Part shown: piece after piece, positions 19,510 through 27,618 of the stretch | Layout: every line of letters begins with the position of its first letter | Numbering within the stretch: position 1 is the stretch's first letter | DNA from: an uncultured Oscillibacter sp. | Lineage (GTDB): Bacteria; Bacillota; Clostridia; Oscillospirales; Oscillospiraceae | Length of the DNA: 64,000 nucleotides | Direction of reading: 5' to 3' | Assembly (NCBI GenBank): GCA_910584995.1 | Contig: CAJUDW010000011.1 | Coordinates: forward strand, 6,732 to 70,731 | The notes under the pieces: generated by a model | What the model was told of the DNA's origin: nothing | Seen by the model: only the letters and a program-made list of their open reading frames with translations | Databases searched by the model: none | Translations under genes and position numbers: made by a program

Positions 19510-20316
19510 TTACAGCCCGAACCGCCCCAGCACGATGACGGCAGCCATAACGGCGGCCCCCAGGATCAGGGCAGCGGCGTCCCGCCGTTGGTATTGCAGC
19601 ACATGGAGCCGGGTGCGGCCCTCGCCGCCGTGGTAGCAGCGGCACTCCATAGCGGTGGCCAGTTCGTCCGCCCGCCGGAAGGCGCTGATAAACAGGGGCA
19701 CTAGGATGGGGAGCAGGGCCCTGGCCTTTTCCAGCAGGTTCCCGCTCTCAAAGTCCGCCCCCCGGGCCTTCTGGGCGGACATGATCTTGTCCGTCTCCTC
19801 AATCAGGGTGGGGATGAACCGCAGGGCGATGGACATCATCATGGCCAGTTCGTGAACCGGCACCCGGAACCGCTTGAGGCCGTTCATCAGCCGCTCCAGT
19901 CCGTCGGTGAGGCTGATGGGGCTGGTGGTGTAGGTCATGAGGAAGGTGCCCATGATGAGCATCATAATCCGCAGCACCATGAAAAAGGCGCTGTGAATCC
20001 CGGCAGCGGAGATGCGCAGGGGGCCCCACTCCAGGAGATAGGCCTCGGCAGGGGTAAAGAAAAGGTTCAACACCGCTGTAAAAACAATGATAAAGAGGAT
20101 AGGCCGCAGCCCCCGGACCAGGGCCTTCAGCCCCACCCGAGAGATCCGCACGCACACGGCCAGCGTCAGGGCCAGCAGGCCATAGGAAAACAGATCCTTT
20201 GCCATGAACAGGGCCACGATATAAAAGAGCACCAGGAGGATCTTTGTCCGGGGATCCAGCCGGTGGGCCACGGTGTCGCCGGGGAAAAACTGGCCCAGGG
20301 TGATATCCTTCAGCAT
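19510..20316 (-). CDS. ecfT: ECF transporter T component EcfT
   Basis: 268 aa membrane scaffold of group-II energy-coupling-factor vitamin importers. Hydrophobic segments flank the cytosolic coupling helices with the conserved Ala-Arg-Gly motif (SAQKARGADFES). N-terminus reads GQFFPGDTVAHRLDPRTKI, characteristic of the family. Its start overlaps the ecfA2 stop, so it is coupled. It pairs with different S components made elsewhere; none is in this window. Confidence 0.95.
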   Translation of the reverse strand: MLKDITLGQFFPGDTVAHRLDPRTKILLVLFYIVALFMAKDLFSYGLLALTLAVCVRISRVGLKALVRGLRPILFIIVFTAVLNLFFTPAEAYLLEWGPLRISAAGIHSAFFMVLRIMMLIMGTFLMTYTTSPISLTDGLERLMNGLKRFRVPVHELAMMMSIALRFIPTLIEETDKIMSAQKARGADFESGNLLEKARALLPILVPLFISAFRRADELATAMECRCYHGGEGRTRLHVLQYQRRDAAALILGAAVMAAVIVLGRFGL

Positions 20317-21176
20317 GGCGCGCCTCCCTTTCCCAGGGCCAGCAGCTGCCGCTCCAGATCCTCCGGGGTGTACACCGCCGGATCCACAGGAACCCCCCGC
20401 TTCGCCAGGGCCATGGCCACCCTGGTGATCTGGGGCACATCCAGCCCCGCGCCCAGCAGTTCTTCCGCCCGGGCGAAAACCTGGGCAGGCGTCCCATCCA
20501 TGAGGATATGGGCGTTTTTCAGTACTAGGATCCGATCCGCGTTCCGGGCGATCTCGTCCATGCTGTGGCTCACCAGAATCACCGTACCTCCCCGGAGGCG
20601 GTGGTAGTCCTGGATGTTGGCCATCAGGTTCTCCCGGCCTGCCGGATCCAGCCCTGCGGTGGGCTCGTCCAGCACCAGCACCTCCGGCTCCATCGCCAGC
20701 ACCCCCGCCAGGGCCACCCGGCGCTTCTGCCCGCCGGACAGTTCAAAGGGGGATTTCTCCAGATGCTCGTCCCGGACGCCGGCAATCCGGGCAGCCTCCC
20801 GGACGCAGCGATCCAACTCTTCCCCGGCCTTCCCCATGTTGGAGGGGCCAAAGGAAATGTCCTTGTACACGGTCTCTTCAAAAAGCTGGTGCTCCGGATA
20901 CTGGAAAACCAGCCCTACCCGGAACCGCACATCCCGGATTTTCTTCGGCTCCGCCCAGATGTCCTTCCCCTCCAGCAGCACACGCCCGGAGGTGGGCTTC
21001 AGCAGGCCGTTGAGATGCTGGATAAGGGTGGATTTCCCGGATCCGGTGTGGCCGATGACCCCCAGGAACTCTCCCGGGCTGACGGAAAAACTCACGTCCT
21101 CTACGGCGCTGCGCTGGAAGGGCGTACCGGCGCTATAGGTATGGGTAAGGTTTTGAATCTGTAGGATGGGTTCCAA
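20310..21176 (-). CDS. ecfA2: ECF transporter ATPase EcfA2
   Basis: 288 aa. ABC ATPase with Walker A GHTGSGKST, Q-loop VFQYPEHQLFEETV, signature LSGGQKRR and Walker B VLVLDEPTAGLDPAG followed by the switch His in ILVSHSMDE. The SPGEFLGVIGHTGSGKST stretch and a C-terminal ~60-residue extension are typical of EcfA2. It is separated from ecfA1 by 49 nt. A good RBS is hard to see (GGAGGA lies just before the start). Confidence 0.95.
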   Translation of the reverse strand: MEPILQIQNLTHTYSAGTPFQRSAVEDVSFSVSPGEFLGVIGHTGSGKSTLIQHLNGLLKPTSGRVLLEGKDIWAEPKKIRDVRFRVGLVFQYPEHQLFEETVYKDISFGPSNMGKAGEELDRCVREAARIAGVRDEHLEKSPFELSGGQKRRVALAGVLAMEPEVLVLDEPTAGLDPAGRENLMANIQDYHRLRGGTVILVSHSMDEIARNADRILVLKNAHILMDGTPAQVFARAEELLGAGLDVPQITRVAMALAKRGVPVDPAVYTPEDLERQLLALGKGGAPC

Positions 21177-21225
21177 TCATGTATCCTCCAGTCGTTGAGA
21201 TAAAAGCCAAAGGGGCAGGCCCTTT

Positions 21226-22077
21226 TCAGCGCCCCCGGCAGGCCTTGGCGATCACGTCCGCACACTCCTCCACGGAGAGTGCGTCCAGGGGCAGATCCCA
21301 GCCGTCCATCCGCAGGCGGCAGAGGAGATCCACGGTGTCCGGCACCGTCAGCCCCATGGCCCGCAGGGGGCCCGCCTGGACGAAAACCTCCCGGGGCGTG
21401 CCGTCCATCACGGCTTTGCCGCCGTCCATGACAATCACCCGGTCTGCCTCCTGGGCCTCGTTCATATGGTGGGTGATCAGGATCACGGTGATGCCCTTCT
21501 CCCGGTTCAGCCGGTGGACGGTGGACAGCACCTCCCGCCGGCCCACAGGATCCAGCATGGCGGTGGCCTCGTCCAGCACAATGCACTCCGGCTCCATGGC
21601 AATGACGCCTGCAATGGCGATCCGCTGCTTCTGCCCGCCGGAGAGGAGATGGGGCGCGTGGCAGGCAAACCCGTACATCCCCACCGCCCGGAGGGCGCTG
21701 TCCACCCGTTCCCGGATCTCCCCGCTGGGAACGCCCAGGTTTTCCGGGCCGAAGGCCACGTCCTCCTCCACCACATTGGCGACAATCTGGTTGTCCGGGT
21801 TCTGGAACACCATACCCACCCGCTGGCGGATAGCCAGGAGAAGGCTCTCGTCGGTGGTGTCCATCCCCTCCACCCAGACCCGCCCCCCTACAGGGAGCAG
21901 GACGGCGTTGAAGGTCTTGGCCAGGGTGGATTTCCCGGAGCCGTTATGGCCCAGGACCGCCACAAAGCTGCCCTTTTCAATTTCCAAATCCACCCCCCGC
22001 AGGGCATGGACGGCCTGTCCGCCCTCGTCCGCCGGGTAGGTGAAGCGGAGGGCTTCCGTTCGGATGATCGTAGACAT
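21226..22077 (-). CDS. ecfA1: ECF transporter ATPase EcfA1
   Basis: 283 aa. ABC ATPase with Walker A GHNGSGKST, Q-loop VFQNPDNQIVANVVEEDVAF (diagnostic for EcfA1), signature LLSGGQKQR, Walker B CIVLDEATAMLDP and switch His in LITHHMNEA. The ATG at 22077 is chosen because AAGGA lies 9 nt upstream. An ATG at 22086 overlaps the VanZ stop (ATGA) but would touch the Shine-Dalgarno itself. Confidence 0.95.
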   Translation of the reverse strand: MSTIIRTEALRFTYPADEGGQAVHALRGVDLEIEKGSFVAVLGHNGSGKSTLAKTFNAVLLPVGGRVWVEGMDTTDESLLLAIRQRVGMVFQNPDNQIVANVVEEDVAFGPENLGVPSGEIRERVDSALRAVGMYGFACHAPHLLSGGQKQRIAIAGVIAMEPECIVLDEATAMLDPVGRREVLSTVHRLNREKGITVILITHHMNEAQEADRVIVMDGGKAVMDGTPREVFVQAGPLRAMGLTVPDTVDLLCRLRMDGWDLPLDALSVEECADVIAKACRGR

Positions 22078-22082
22078 ATCAT

Positions 22083-22676
22083 TCATTCCTTACAGGGCCT
22101 TACTTGAAAGGCCCCGGTAAAATCAGGGGCGCGCCGCTTCACCAGCGCCCAGAGCCAAAAGCCGCCGAGGACGCCCAGCGCATTGAAGAACAGATCGTCG
22201 ATATCAAAGGCCCTGCCTACGCAGAGCTGCCAGCACTCGATACAGCCGGTGACGGCAAGCCCCGTCCCCAGGGCCCGTTTCCAGGTGCACCCCCGCCAAA
22301 GCAGGGCGGGAAAAAATCCAAAGGGGACGAACATCACAATGTTCCCCGCCAAAAAATAGGGGCTGAACTGAATAGTCTGGAAGAGCCTCCAATTGGCCGA
22401 GCCCAGGGAAAAAAACGGATAGTCCCCCACATTCCACCGGTATCCGTGGAGGAGATCCACCAGGGACCAGACCACCCAGCGGGGCGTCAGCGTCAAAACA
22501 GCCATGCCGCCGCAGAACATCCAAAACAGGGCCATCGCCCCCTCCCGGCGGAGGGGGCTTGCATATCCGCTTCCCCCCAGCCTCCTCTTCCGCCACGGGA
22601 GCAGGCAGAGAAAGGCCGCCAGCGCCGGGACCGCTCCCCAGGCAATCGCCAGCAGATAGGCCGCCGTCCGTCCCAT
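22083..22676 (-). CDS. VanZ-family membrane protein
   Basis: 197 aa with five hydrophobic segments. VanZ signatures include LTPRW after the second helix, NIVMFVPFGFFPALL and GCIECWQL followed by GRAFDIDDLFFNALG. VanZ confers low teicoplanin resistance in enterococci, but most chromosomal homologues have no known role. The ATG overlaps the stop of the upstream methyltransferase (TAATG), so the two are coupled. Confidence 0.88.
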   Translation of the reverse strand: MGRTAAYLLAIAWGAVPALAAFLCLLPWRKRRLGGSGYASPLRREGAMALFWMFCGGMAVLTLTPRWVVWSLVDLLHGYRWNVGDYPFFSLGSANWRLFQTIQFSPYFLAGNIVMFVPFGFFPALLWRGCTWKRALGTGLAVTGCIECWQLCVGRAFDIDDLFFNALGVLGGFWLWALVKRRAPDFTGAFQVRPCKE

Positions 22677-23539
22677 TACTCGCTGAACCACCTTCCCGCA
22701 GCCCCGCAGGGGAGGGCCAGCCCGGTCTCCGTCACGGGAAGGCCCAGTTCGTCCCAGGCACATTTCCCGCCGTACTTGCCCGCAACCAGAAGATTCAACA
22801 GGTATCCCAAAACCGACGGGGCAAGGCCCGTGGTGTAGGAGTTGATGAGCACAAAGAGGGGCCGCTCCGACAGCGCTCCGGCGCAGAGCTTCACAAAGCC
22901 GTACAGGTTTTCCTCCAGCTTCCACACCTCGCCGCCGGGCCCCCGGCCGTAGCTGGGCGGATCCATGATAATGGCGTCGTACCGCCGCCCCCGGCGGATC
23001 TCCCTCTCCACGAATTTGGCGCAGTCATCCACAATCCAGCGGATGGGGGCGTCCTCCAAGCCGGAGAGCCGGGCGTTTTCCCTGGCCCAGGCCACCATGC
23101 CCCTGGCGGCGTCCACGTGGCACACGCTGGCCCCCGCCTTGGCGCAGGCCACAGTGGCCCCGCCGGTATAGGCGAAGAGGTTCAGGACGCTGACCGGCCG
23201 TCCGGCAGTCCGGATCTTCTCCATCACAAACTCCCAGTTCACCGCCTGCTCCGGGAAGAGGCCCGTGTGCTTGAAGTTCATCGGCTTCACTTGGAAGGTC
23301 AGGGGGCCGTATTCCAGCTGCCAACTCTCCGGCAGCGCCGCCTTCTCCCAGTGGCCGCCGCCGGTTTTCGACCGCAGGTAGCGCCCCCCCGCCTGTTTCC
23401 AGCCGGGGTGCCGCCGGGGGCTCTCCCAGATGGCCTGGGGATCCGGCCGCACCAGCACCTGGCGTCCCCAACGCTCCAGGCGTTCGCCGCTGCCGCAGTC
23501 CAGCAGTTCATAGTCCCGCCACTTGTCCGCGATCCACAT
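22676..23539 (-). CDS. Class I SAM-dependent methyltransferase (RlmI/K-like)
   Basis: 287 aa. The SAM-binding motif I is VLNLFAYTGGATVACAKAG, acidic loop SVCHVDAARGM, and catalytic motif IV is IIMDPPSYGRG, the DPP(S/A)(Y/F) form seen in COG1092 rRNA methyltransferases. The N-terminal ~100 residues lack a clear PUA domain, unlike the RlmI-like protein at 32064. Target unknown, probably rRNA. ATG 23539 is set by GGGAGG; it is the first gene of a roughly 10-kb operon. Confidence 0.82.
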   Translation of the reverse strand: MWIADKWRDYELLDCGSGERLERWGRQVLVRPDPQAIWESPRRHPGWKQAGGRYLRSKTGGGHWEKAALPESWQLEYGPLTFQVKPMNFKHTGLFPEQAVNWEFVMEKIRTAGRPVSVLNLFAYTGGATVACAKAGASVCHVDAARGMVAWARENARLSGLEDAPIRWIVDDCAKFVEREIRRGRRYDAIIMDPPSYGRGPGGEVWKLEENLYGFVKLCAGALSERPLFVLINSYTTGLAPSVLGYLLNLLVAGKYGGKCAWDELGLPVTETGLALPCGAAGRWFSE

Positions 23540-23587
23540 CCGCCTTTCCTCCCTGTTCCAAAACTCCGTGCTATAGTAAATCATGTT

Positions 23588-23616
23588 ATTATACCGCCCA
23601 GCCCCGCTCCCGTCAA
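23588..23616 (-). promoter_or_regulatory. Promoter of the long methyltransferase-to-clpE operon
   Basis: Reverse strand TTGACG (23616-23611), 17-bp spacer, TATAAT (23593-23588). This near-consensus site is the only strong promoter seen for the ten leftward genes down to the hairpin at 14201. Confidence 0.75.
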
Positions 23617-23663
23617 CGCTTTTATTGCGCGTCTCCCATTCCGGCAGCCGCCGTGGATGGGGC

Positions 23664-23692
23664 TTGACAATTCCCCGCAAATCCCATATACT
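23664..23692 (+). promoter_or_regulatory. Consensus promoter of a short leader RNA before degV
   Basis: TTGACA (23664-23669), 17-bp spacer, TATACT (23687-23692). Transcription should start at about 23699, exactly where the first hairpin begins. Confidence 0.8.
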
Positions 23693-23698
23693 GAAGTC

Positions 23699-23755
23699 CT
23701 AGCAATAGGCTCATCCGGAATTGCTAGCCACAAGGTCCGGCCTTGTGGTTTTTTA
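23699..23755 (+). ncRNA. Two-hairpin leader RNA or attenuator upstream of degV
   Basis: Hairpin 1 is an 8-bp stem, CTAGCAAT (23699-23706) and ATTGCTAG (23720-23727), with a 13-nt loop holding CCGGA (23715-23719). Directly abutting it, hairpin 2 is CCACAAGG (23728-23735) / CCTTGTGG (23741-23748) with the 5-nt loop TCCGG, then six T. Loop 2 is the exact complement of CCGGA in loop 1, so a 5-bp kissing interaction is possible. Read-through would yield a ~120-nt degV leader; termination would yield a ~56-nt RNA. It matches no riboswitch class I can name. Confidence 0.6.
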
Positions 23756-23822
23756 TCTGCCCGCCTTTTTTCGGCTCCGGCGGAAAAAGGCATAAATCCG
23801 TACATAATCAGGAGAAATCACT

Positions 23823-24689
23823 ATGTCGCCAAAGAAAATCGCCCTGCTGACGGATTCCTGCGCCGATCTGGCGCCTGCCCTGGCAGCGGAGAACCATATT
23901 TATACTGTCCCCCTGCGTATCCTCTGCGCTGACGGGGAGTACGCCGACGGCGTAGACATCACCGCTAAGGAGATTTACAGCCGCCTCCGGGCGGGGGAAC
24001 TGCCCCAGACCTCCCTGCCCAAAATCGAGGACATCGCCAAGGCCCTGGAGCAGATCGCGGCGGACGGTTACGACGGCGCAATTGCCATTATGCTCTCCGG
24101 CGGCCTCTCCGGCACCTATAACATGACCCGGCTGGTGGCCGGGGAGTGGAAGGGCCTGGCTGTCCGGGTGTACGATTCCGTCAGCGGCTCTTTGGGTATG
24201 GGCCTGACGCTGCTGCAGCTGGCAGAGGATATCCGGAACGGTATGGATTGGGAGACACTGACAGAGCGGCGCGTCCCCCGTTTGATTGCCTCCACCTTCC
24301 CCTTCTTCTCTGTGGACACCCTGGAGTACCTCCAGAAGGGGGGCCGCATCGGGAAGATCACCGCCACGGCAGGGACGCTCCTGCAAATCAAGCCCATCAT
24401 CACCTTCGCCGCCGACGGGCAGCTTCAATCCATCGCCAAAGTCCGGGGCCGCCACCAGGTTATCGACAAGCTGGTGGAGATGACGGTAAAGGCCTGCGGA
24501 AACCACAAGCGGTACAACCTGGCCGTGGCCAACGGCGGTGCGCCGGAGGAGATGGAAACGGTGCGGCGGAAACTGACCGAAGCCCTGCCCAATTACAGCC
24601 ACATCTGGGACGGGGAAATCGACGGTACCCTCAGCGTATACATTGGCGACGGCGTACTGGGCGCGGCAGTCCAGACGCTGGACGAATAA
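23823..24689 (+). CDS. DegV family fatty-acid-binding protein
   Basis: 288 aa. DegV/FakB-like proteins bind a fatty acid in a cleft and, with the kinase FakA, feed exogenous fatty acids to phospholipid synthesis. Family motifs: ALLTDSCADL at the N-terminus, KIEDIAKALEQ, a Ser-Gly-Thr fatty-acid head-group site in SGGLSGTYN, and LEYLQKGGRIGK. RBS AGGAG 8 nt before the ATG. It is preceded by the promoter, hairpins and terminator at 23664-23755, so its expression is probably attenuated. No fakA is nearby. Confidence 0.92.
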   Translation: MSPKKIALLTDSCADLAPALAAENHIYTVPLRILCADGEYADGVDITAKEIYSRLRAGELPQTSLPKIEDIAKALEQIAADGYDGAIAIMLSGGLSGTYNMTRLVAGEWKGLAVRVYDSVSGSLGMGLTLLQLAEDIRNGMDWETLTERRVPRLIASTFPFFSVDTLEYLQKGGRIGKITATAGTLLQIKPIITFAADGQLQSIAKVRGRHQVIDKLVEMTVKACGNHKRYNLAVANGGAPEEMETVRRKLTEALPNYSHIWDGEIDGTLSVYIGDGVLGAAVQTLDE

Positions 24690-24841
24690 AGCCGGGAAAA
24701 TTGCCCGCTTCTGGCGGGCAGTCCCCGCATTTACGGCCTGCAAAATATCCCCTCCGGCGTACAGCTGCCGGAGAAAACAGATCTGCGCCTTCAGGCATGG
24801 GACTCTGCGAGGCTTTTTGGGCCGCCCCTCTATCCACTAAA

Positions 24842-24880
24842 CCAAGACCACCCCGTTTTGGGGTGGTCTTGGCTGTTTTC
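24842..24880. terminator. Strong bidirectional terminator between degV and ferritin-like gene
   Basis: A perfect 13-bp stem, CCAAGACCACCCC (24842-24854) and GGGGTGGTCTTGG (24860-24872), loop GTTTT, followed by CTGTTTT. The preceding stretch 24690-24841 shows two small GC hairpins but no gene. Confidence 0.8.
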
Positions 24881-24891
24881 CGGAGCCGCTT

Positions 24892-25581
24892 TTATCGCCG
24901 GTTTTCCATAGAACGCTCCAGCATCTCCATGATCTCCTCCGCGTGGCGGTACTCCTCCCTGCTCAACTCGTTGAAGATCCGCTGGAGGCAGGGATCTGTG
25001 GTGCCGTCCGCCGCCTGGGCGTAGTTGAGGCCGCCGCAGGCCTCCATATGATACCGCTCCCGCAGGGCCGGGCACCACCGGCCAATGCAGATGCGGCCGG
25101 TGTCAATGGCAGGCCGGTAGCACTCCCCTGTGATGAGATAGTAGGCCGCCATCAGCCGCCGGGCATGGGCGCCCTCCTCCGCCGCCATATCCCGCAGCCG
25201 CTGCCGGGCCCAGGCGGGGGCCTGGCGGCTCATGGCCAGAAGATACCGCCTGTCCGCCAGTTCCTCTTCCACGAAACCGGCCACCACGTCAACCACCGCC
25301 TGGGCGGCAGTCCCCATGCAGCAGGGATCCGGATCGGCCCCCGGCAGCTGCTCCTGCCGGGCCGCAGGCATCCCCTCCTCCGTGGCAGCCTGGGCGGCGG
25401 GGATGGGGGAAACAGGCGGGACGGGAGGCGCCGCCTGCATAGGGGCCACCGCCGCCCCCTCCGCAATCCCCGCCCCCATTCCGGGATAGGGCTCCAGATC
25501 CGGCGCGACCCGCTGCCAAATCCTGTCATACTGCCGGAAATCGTACCCGGCGGCATTATGTAAGGTCTGTGATACGTTCAT
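24892..25581 (-). CDS. Ferritin-like domain protein with Pro/Ala-rich N-terminal region
   Basis: 229 aa. The N-terminal ~90 residues (after MNVSQTLHNAAGYDF) are low-complexity Pro/Ala. The C-terminal ~130 form a helical ferritin-like domain with carboxylate and His ligands in FVEEELADRRYL, AAEEGAHARRLM and LSREEYRHAEEIMEM, i.e. two ExxH-type motifs. Such proteins bind di-iron centres or act in oxidative stress or spore coats; the substrate is unknown. ATG 25581 chosen from AGGAGGAGG upstream. Cysteines in DPCCMG and DPCLQ are unusual for ferritins. Confidence 0.7.
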   Translation of the reverse strand: MNVSQTLHNAAGYDFRQYDRIWQRVAPDLEPYPGMGAGIAEGAAVAPMQAAPPVPPVSPIPAAQAATEEGMPAARQEQLPGADPDPCCMGTAAQAVVDVVAGFVEEELADRRYLLAMSRQAPAWARQRLRDMAAEEGAHARRLMAAYYLITGECYRPAIDTGRICIGRWCPALRERYHMEACGGLNYAQAADGTTDPCLQRIFNELSREEYRHAEEIMEMLERSMENRR

Positions 25582-25735
25582 AAACCCTCCTCCTTTTCCC
25601 CCCATCCTATGCCGGAGGGCGGGATTTGGTCCCAATTTCAAATTTCCGCTTTCCGCCGCAAAAACCGGCGGCCCCCTTGGACAGATTTCCTACAAAACGG
25701 GTATACTATACCTGAAAATCCTACGTCCCTATATA

Positions 25736-25764
25736 TTGCCTTTTTTCGTCATATCTGCTATAGT
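25736..25764 (+). promoter_or_regulatory. Promoter of the SufC/SufB-like pair
   Basis: TTGCCT (25736-25741), 17-bp spacer, TATAGT (25759-25764). A palindrome GGTATACTATACC lies just upstream (25700-25713), between this promoter and the divergent ferritin-like gene, and could be an operator or contain the divergent -10. Confidence 0.6.
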
Positions 25765-25885
25765 GAAAAAGGTTCCGGAGGCAGATCATGCACCGGATTG
25801 CCAAGAACTTTCCAATTCCGGGCCTGCGGATGCCGCCGCTTTGGCGGGTTTCCCGGCCCATCCCCAGAAAAGGAGGTTCCGATTC

Positions 25886-26653
25886 ATGCTGGAACTGAAA
25901 CATATCAGCTACACTGTCTGTGAGGGAGACGGGCAGCTGGGCATCCTGAAGGATATCTCCCTCACCGTCGATGACAACCAGCTTGTGGTTTTCACCGGCC
26001 CCAACGGCGGCGGCAAGACCACCCTGGCGAAAATCATCATGGGCCTCGTGCGCCCCACCTCCGGCCAGATCCTCTGGAACGGGCAGGACATCACGGATCT
26101 CAGCATCACGGAGCGTGCCCGCCTGGGCATCAGCTACGGATTCCAGCAGCCCGCACGGTTCAAGGGGCTGACGGTGCGGAAGCTGCTGACCCTGGCCTCC
26201 GGGGACGATCACCTCTCCAAGGACCGCTGCTGCCAGTACCTGACCCGGGTAGGCCTCTGCGCCAACGACTACCTGGATCGGGAGGTGGACGTTTCCCTCT
26301 CCGGCGGCGAGGTCAAGCGGATTGAGATCGCCACCATCCTGGCCCGCCAGGCTCCCGGCGGGGGCAGGGGGCGGAGCAACTCCCTGATGATCTTCGACGA
26401 GCCGGAAGCCGGCATTGATCTCTGGTCCTTCGCCCGTCTCACGGAGACTTTTGAGCAGATCCACAGCGCCAAGGCCGCCACAATGATCATCATCTCCCAC
26501 CAGGAGCGCATCATCTCCCTGGCGGATGAGGTGATTGTGGTGGGCGACGGCACCATCCGCCACCGGGGCGCGGCGGCGGACATCCTTCCCCAGATTCTGG
26601 CGGACACCCTGGGCAGCTGCCCGGTTTTGACCAAGGAGGTGGGCGCTTTATGA
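25886..26653 (+). CDS. SufC-like ABC ATPase (minimal SUF system)
   Basis: 255 aa. Cytosolic ABC ATPase with Walker A GPNGGGKTT, Q-loop SYGFQQPARFKGLT, signature VSLSGGEVKR and Walker B LMIFDEPEAGIDLW. The sequence Gly-Phe-Gln-Gln-Pro and SGGEVKRIE are SufC features rather than transporter features. Start 25886 has AAAAGGAGG upstream; the longer frame overlaps the promoter. Coupled (ATGA) to the SufB-like gene, it would assemble as the SufBC scaffold for Fe-S cluster building. Confidence 0.88.
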   Translation: MLELKHISYTVCEGDGQLGILKDISLTVDDNQLVVFTGPNGGGKTTLAKIIMGLVRPTSGQILWNGQDITDLSITERARLGISYGFQQPARFKGLTVRKLLTLASGDDHLSKDRCCQYLTRVGLCANDYLDREVDVSLSGGEVKRIEIATILARQAPGGGRGRSNSLMIFDEPEAGIDLWSFARLTETFEQIHSAKAATMIIISHQERIISLADEVIVVGDGTIRHRGAAADILPQILADTLGSCPVLTKEVGAL

Positions 26654-27576
26654 TGGATACCCAGGTAGATCGGGATCTTCTGGAAAAGATTGCGGATCTC
26701 ATCGGGAAGCCTGTAGGGGCTTTCAACATCCGCAAGGACTCCGGCTGCGACGGCCGCCAGTCCACGGAGCACATTGACATCGCCAACCGGACCGACGGCA
26801 AAAGCGGCATTGACATCCGCGTGAAGGACGGCACGGTAGGCGAGACCTGCCACATCCCCGTCCTCATCACGAAGCCGGGGATCCAGGAGATGGTCTACAA
26901 CGATTTCTACATCGGCGAGAACTGCGACGTAGACATTGTGGCCGGCTGCGGCATCCACAACTGCGGCGGGGAGATGAGCCGCCACGACGGCGTCCACACC
27001 TTCCATGTGGGGAAGCACTCCCGCGTCCGCTACACGGAGAAGCACTATGGGGACGGCGACGGCACGGGCGGCCGCATAATGAATCCGGAAACAGTGGTTT
27101 ACCTGGAGGAGGGGGCCTCCATCCAGCTGGACACCACCCAAATCCGGGGTATTGATTCCACCAAGCGCGTGACGAAAATTGTCTGCGGGCCTGGGGCGGA
27201 GGCCGTTGTAACGGAACGCCTCCTGACCCACGGGGAGCAGACTGCGGAGAGCGACATGGAGATCATCCTGGACGGCCCCGGCTCCAAGGGCCGCGTGATT
27301 TCCCGTTCCGTAGCCCAGGACACCTCCAGCCAGGTGTTTTATCCCCGCATGGTGGGGAACGCCCAATGCTTTGGGCATGTGCAGTGCGATTCCATTATCA
27401 TGGGCGAGGCGAAGATCAAGTCGATTCCCGCCATTACCGCCAACTGCACGGAAGCACAGCTTGTGCATGAGGCCGCCATCGGCAAGATTGCGGGGGATCA
27501 GCTTCTGAAGCTGGAGACGCTGGGCCTGACTGAGGAGGAGGCAGAGGACTGCATCCTGAAGGGGTTTTTGGCCTGA
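26650..27576 (+). CDS. SufB/SufD-like Fe-S scaffold protein
   Basis: 308 aa, shorter than classical SufB (~470) or SufD (~430) because the N-terminal helical part is missing. The right-handed beta-helix core and the C-terminal helix motif (AQLVHEAAIGKI, then LGLTEEEAEDCILKGFLA) match SufB-type proteins. A Cys occurs just before the conserved HEAAIGK. Size and pairing with only a SufC fit the minimal SmsCB-type system described in archaea and anaerobes. Starts with ATGATG overlapping the sufC-like stop. No sufS or sufU is adjacent; a cysteine desulfurase lies at the window's left edge. Confidence 0.85.
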   Translation: MMDTQVDRDLLEKIADLIGKPVGAFNIRKDSGCDGRQSTEHIDIANRTDGKSGIDIRVKDGTVGETCHIPVLITKPGIQEMVYNDFYIGENCDVDIVAGCGIHNCGGEMSRHDGVHTFHVGKHSRVRYTEKHYGDGDGTGGRIMNPETVVYLEEGASIQLDTTQIRGIDSTKRVTKIVCGPGAEAVVTERLLTHGEQTAESDMEIILDGPGSKGRVISRSVAQDTSSQVFYPRMVGNAQCFGHVQCDSIIMGEAKIKSIPAITANCTEAQLVHEAAIGKIAGDQLLKLETLGLTEEEAEDCILKGFLA

Positions 27577-27618
27577 CAGGCCAAAACGGGGATTGGCTGC
27601 GTTATGGCAGCCGGCAAA

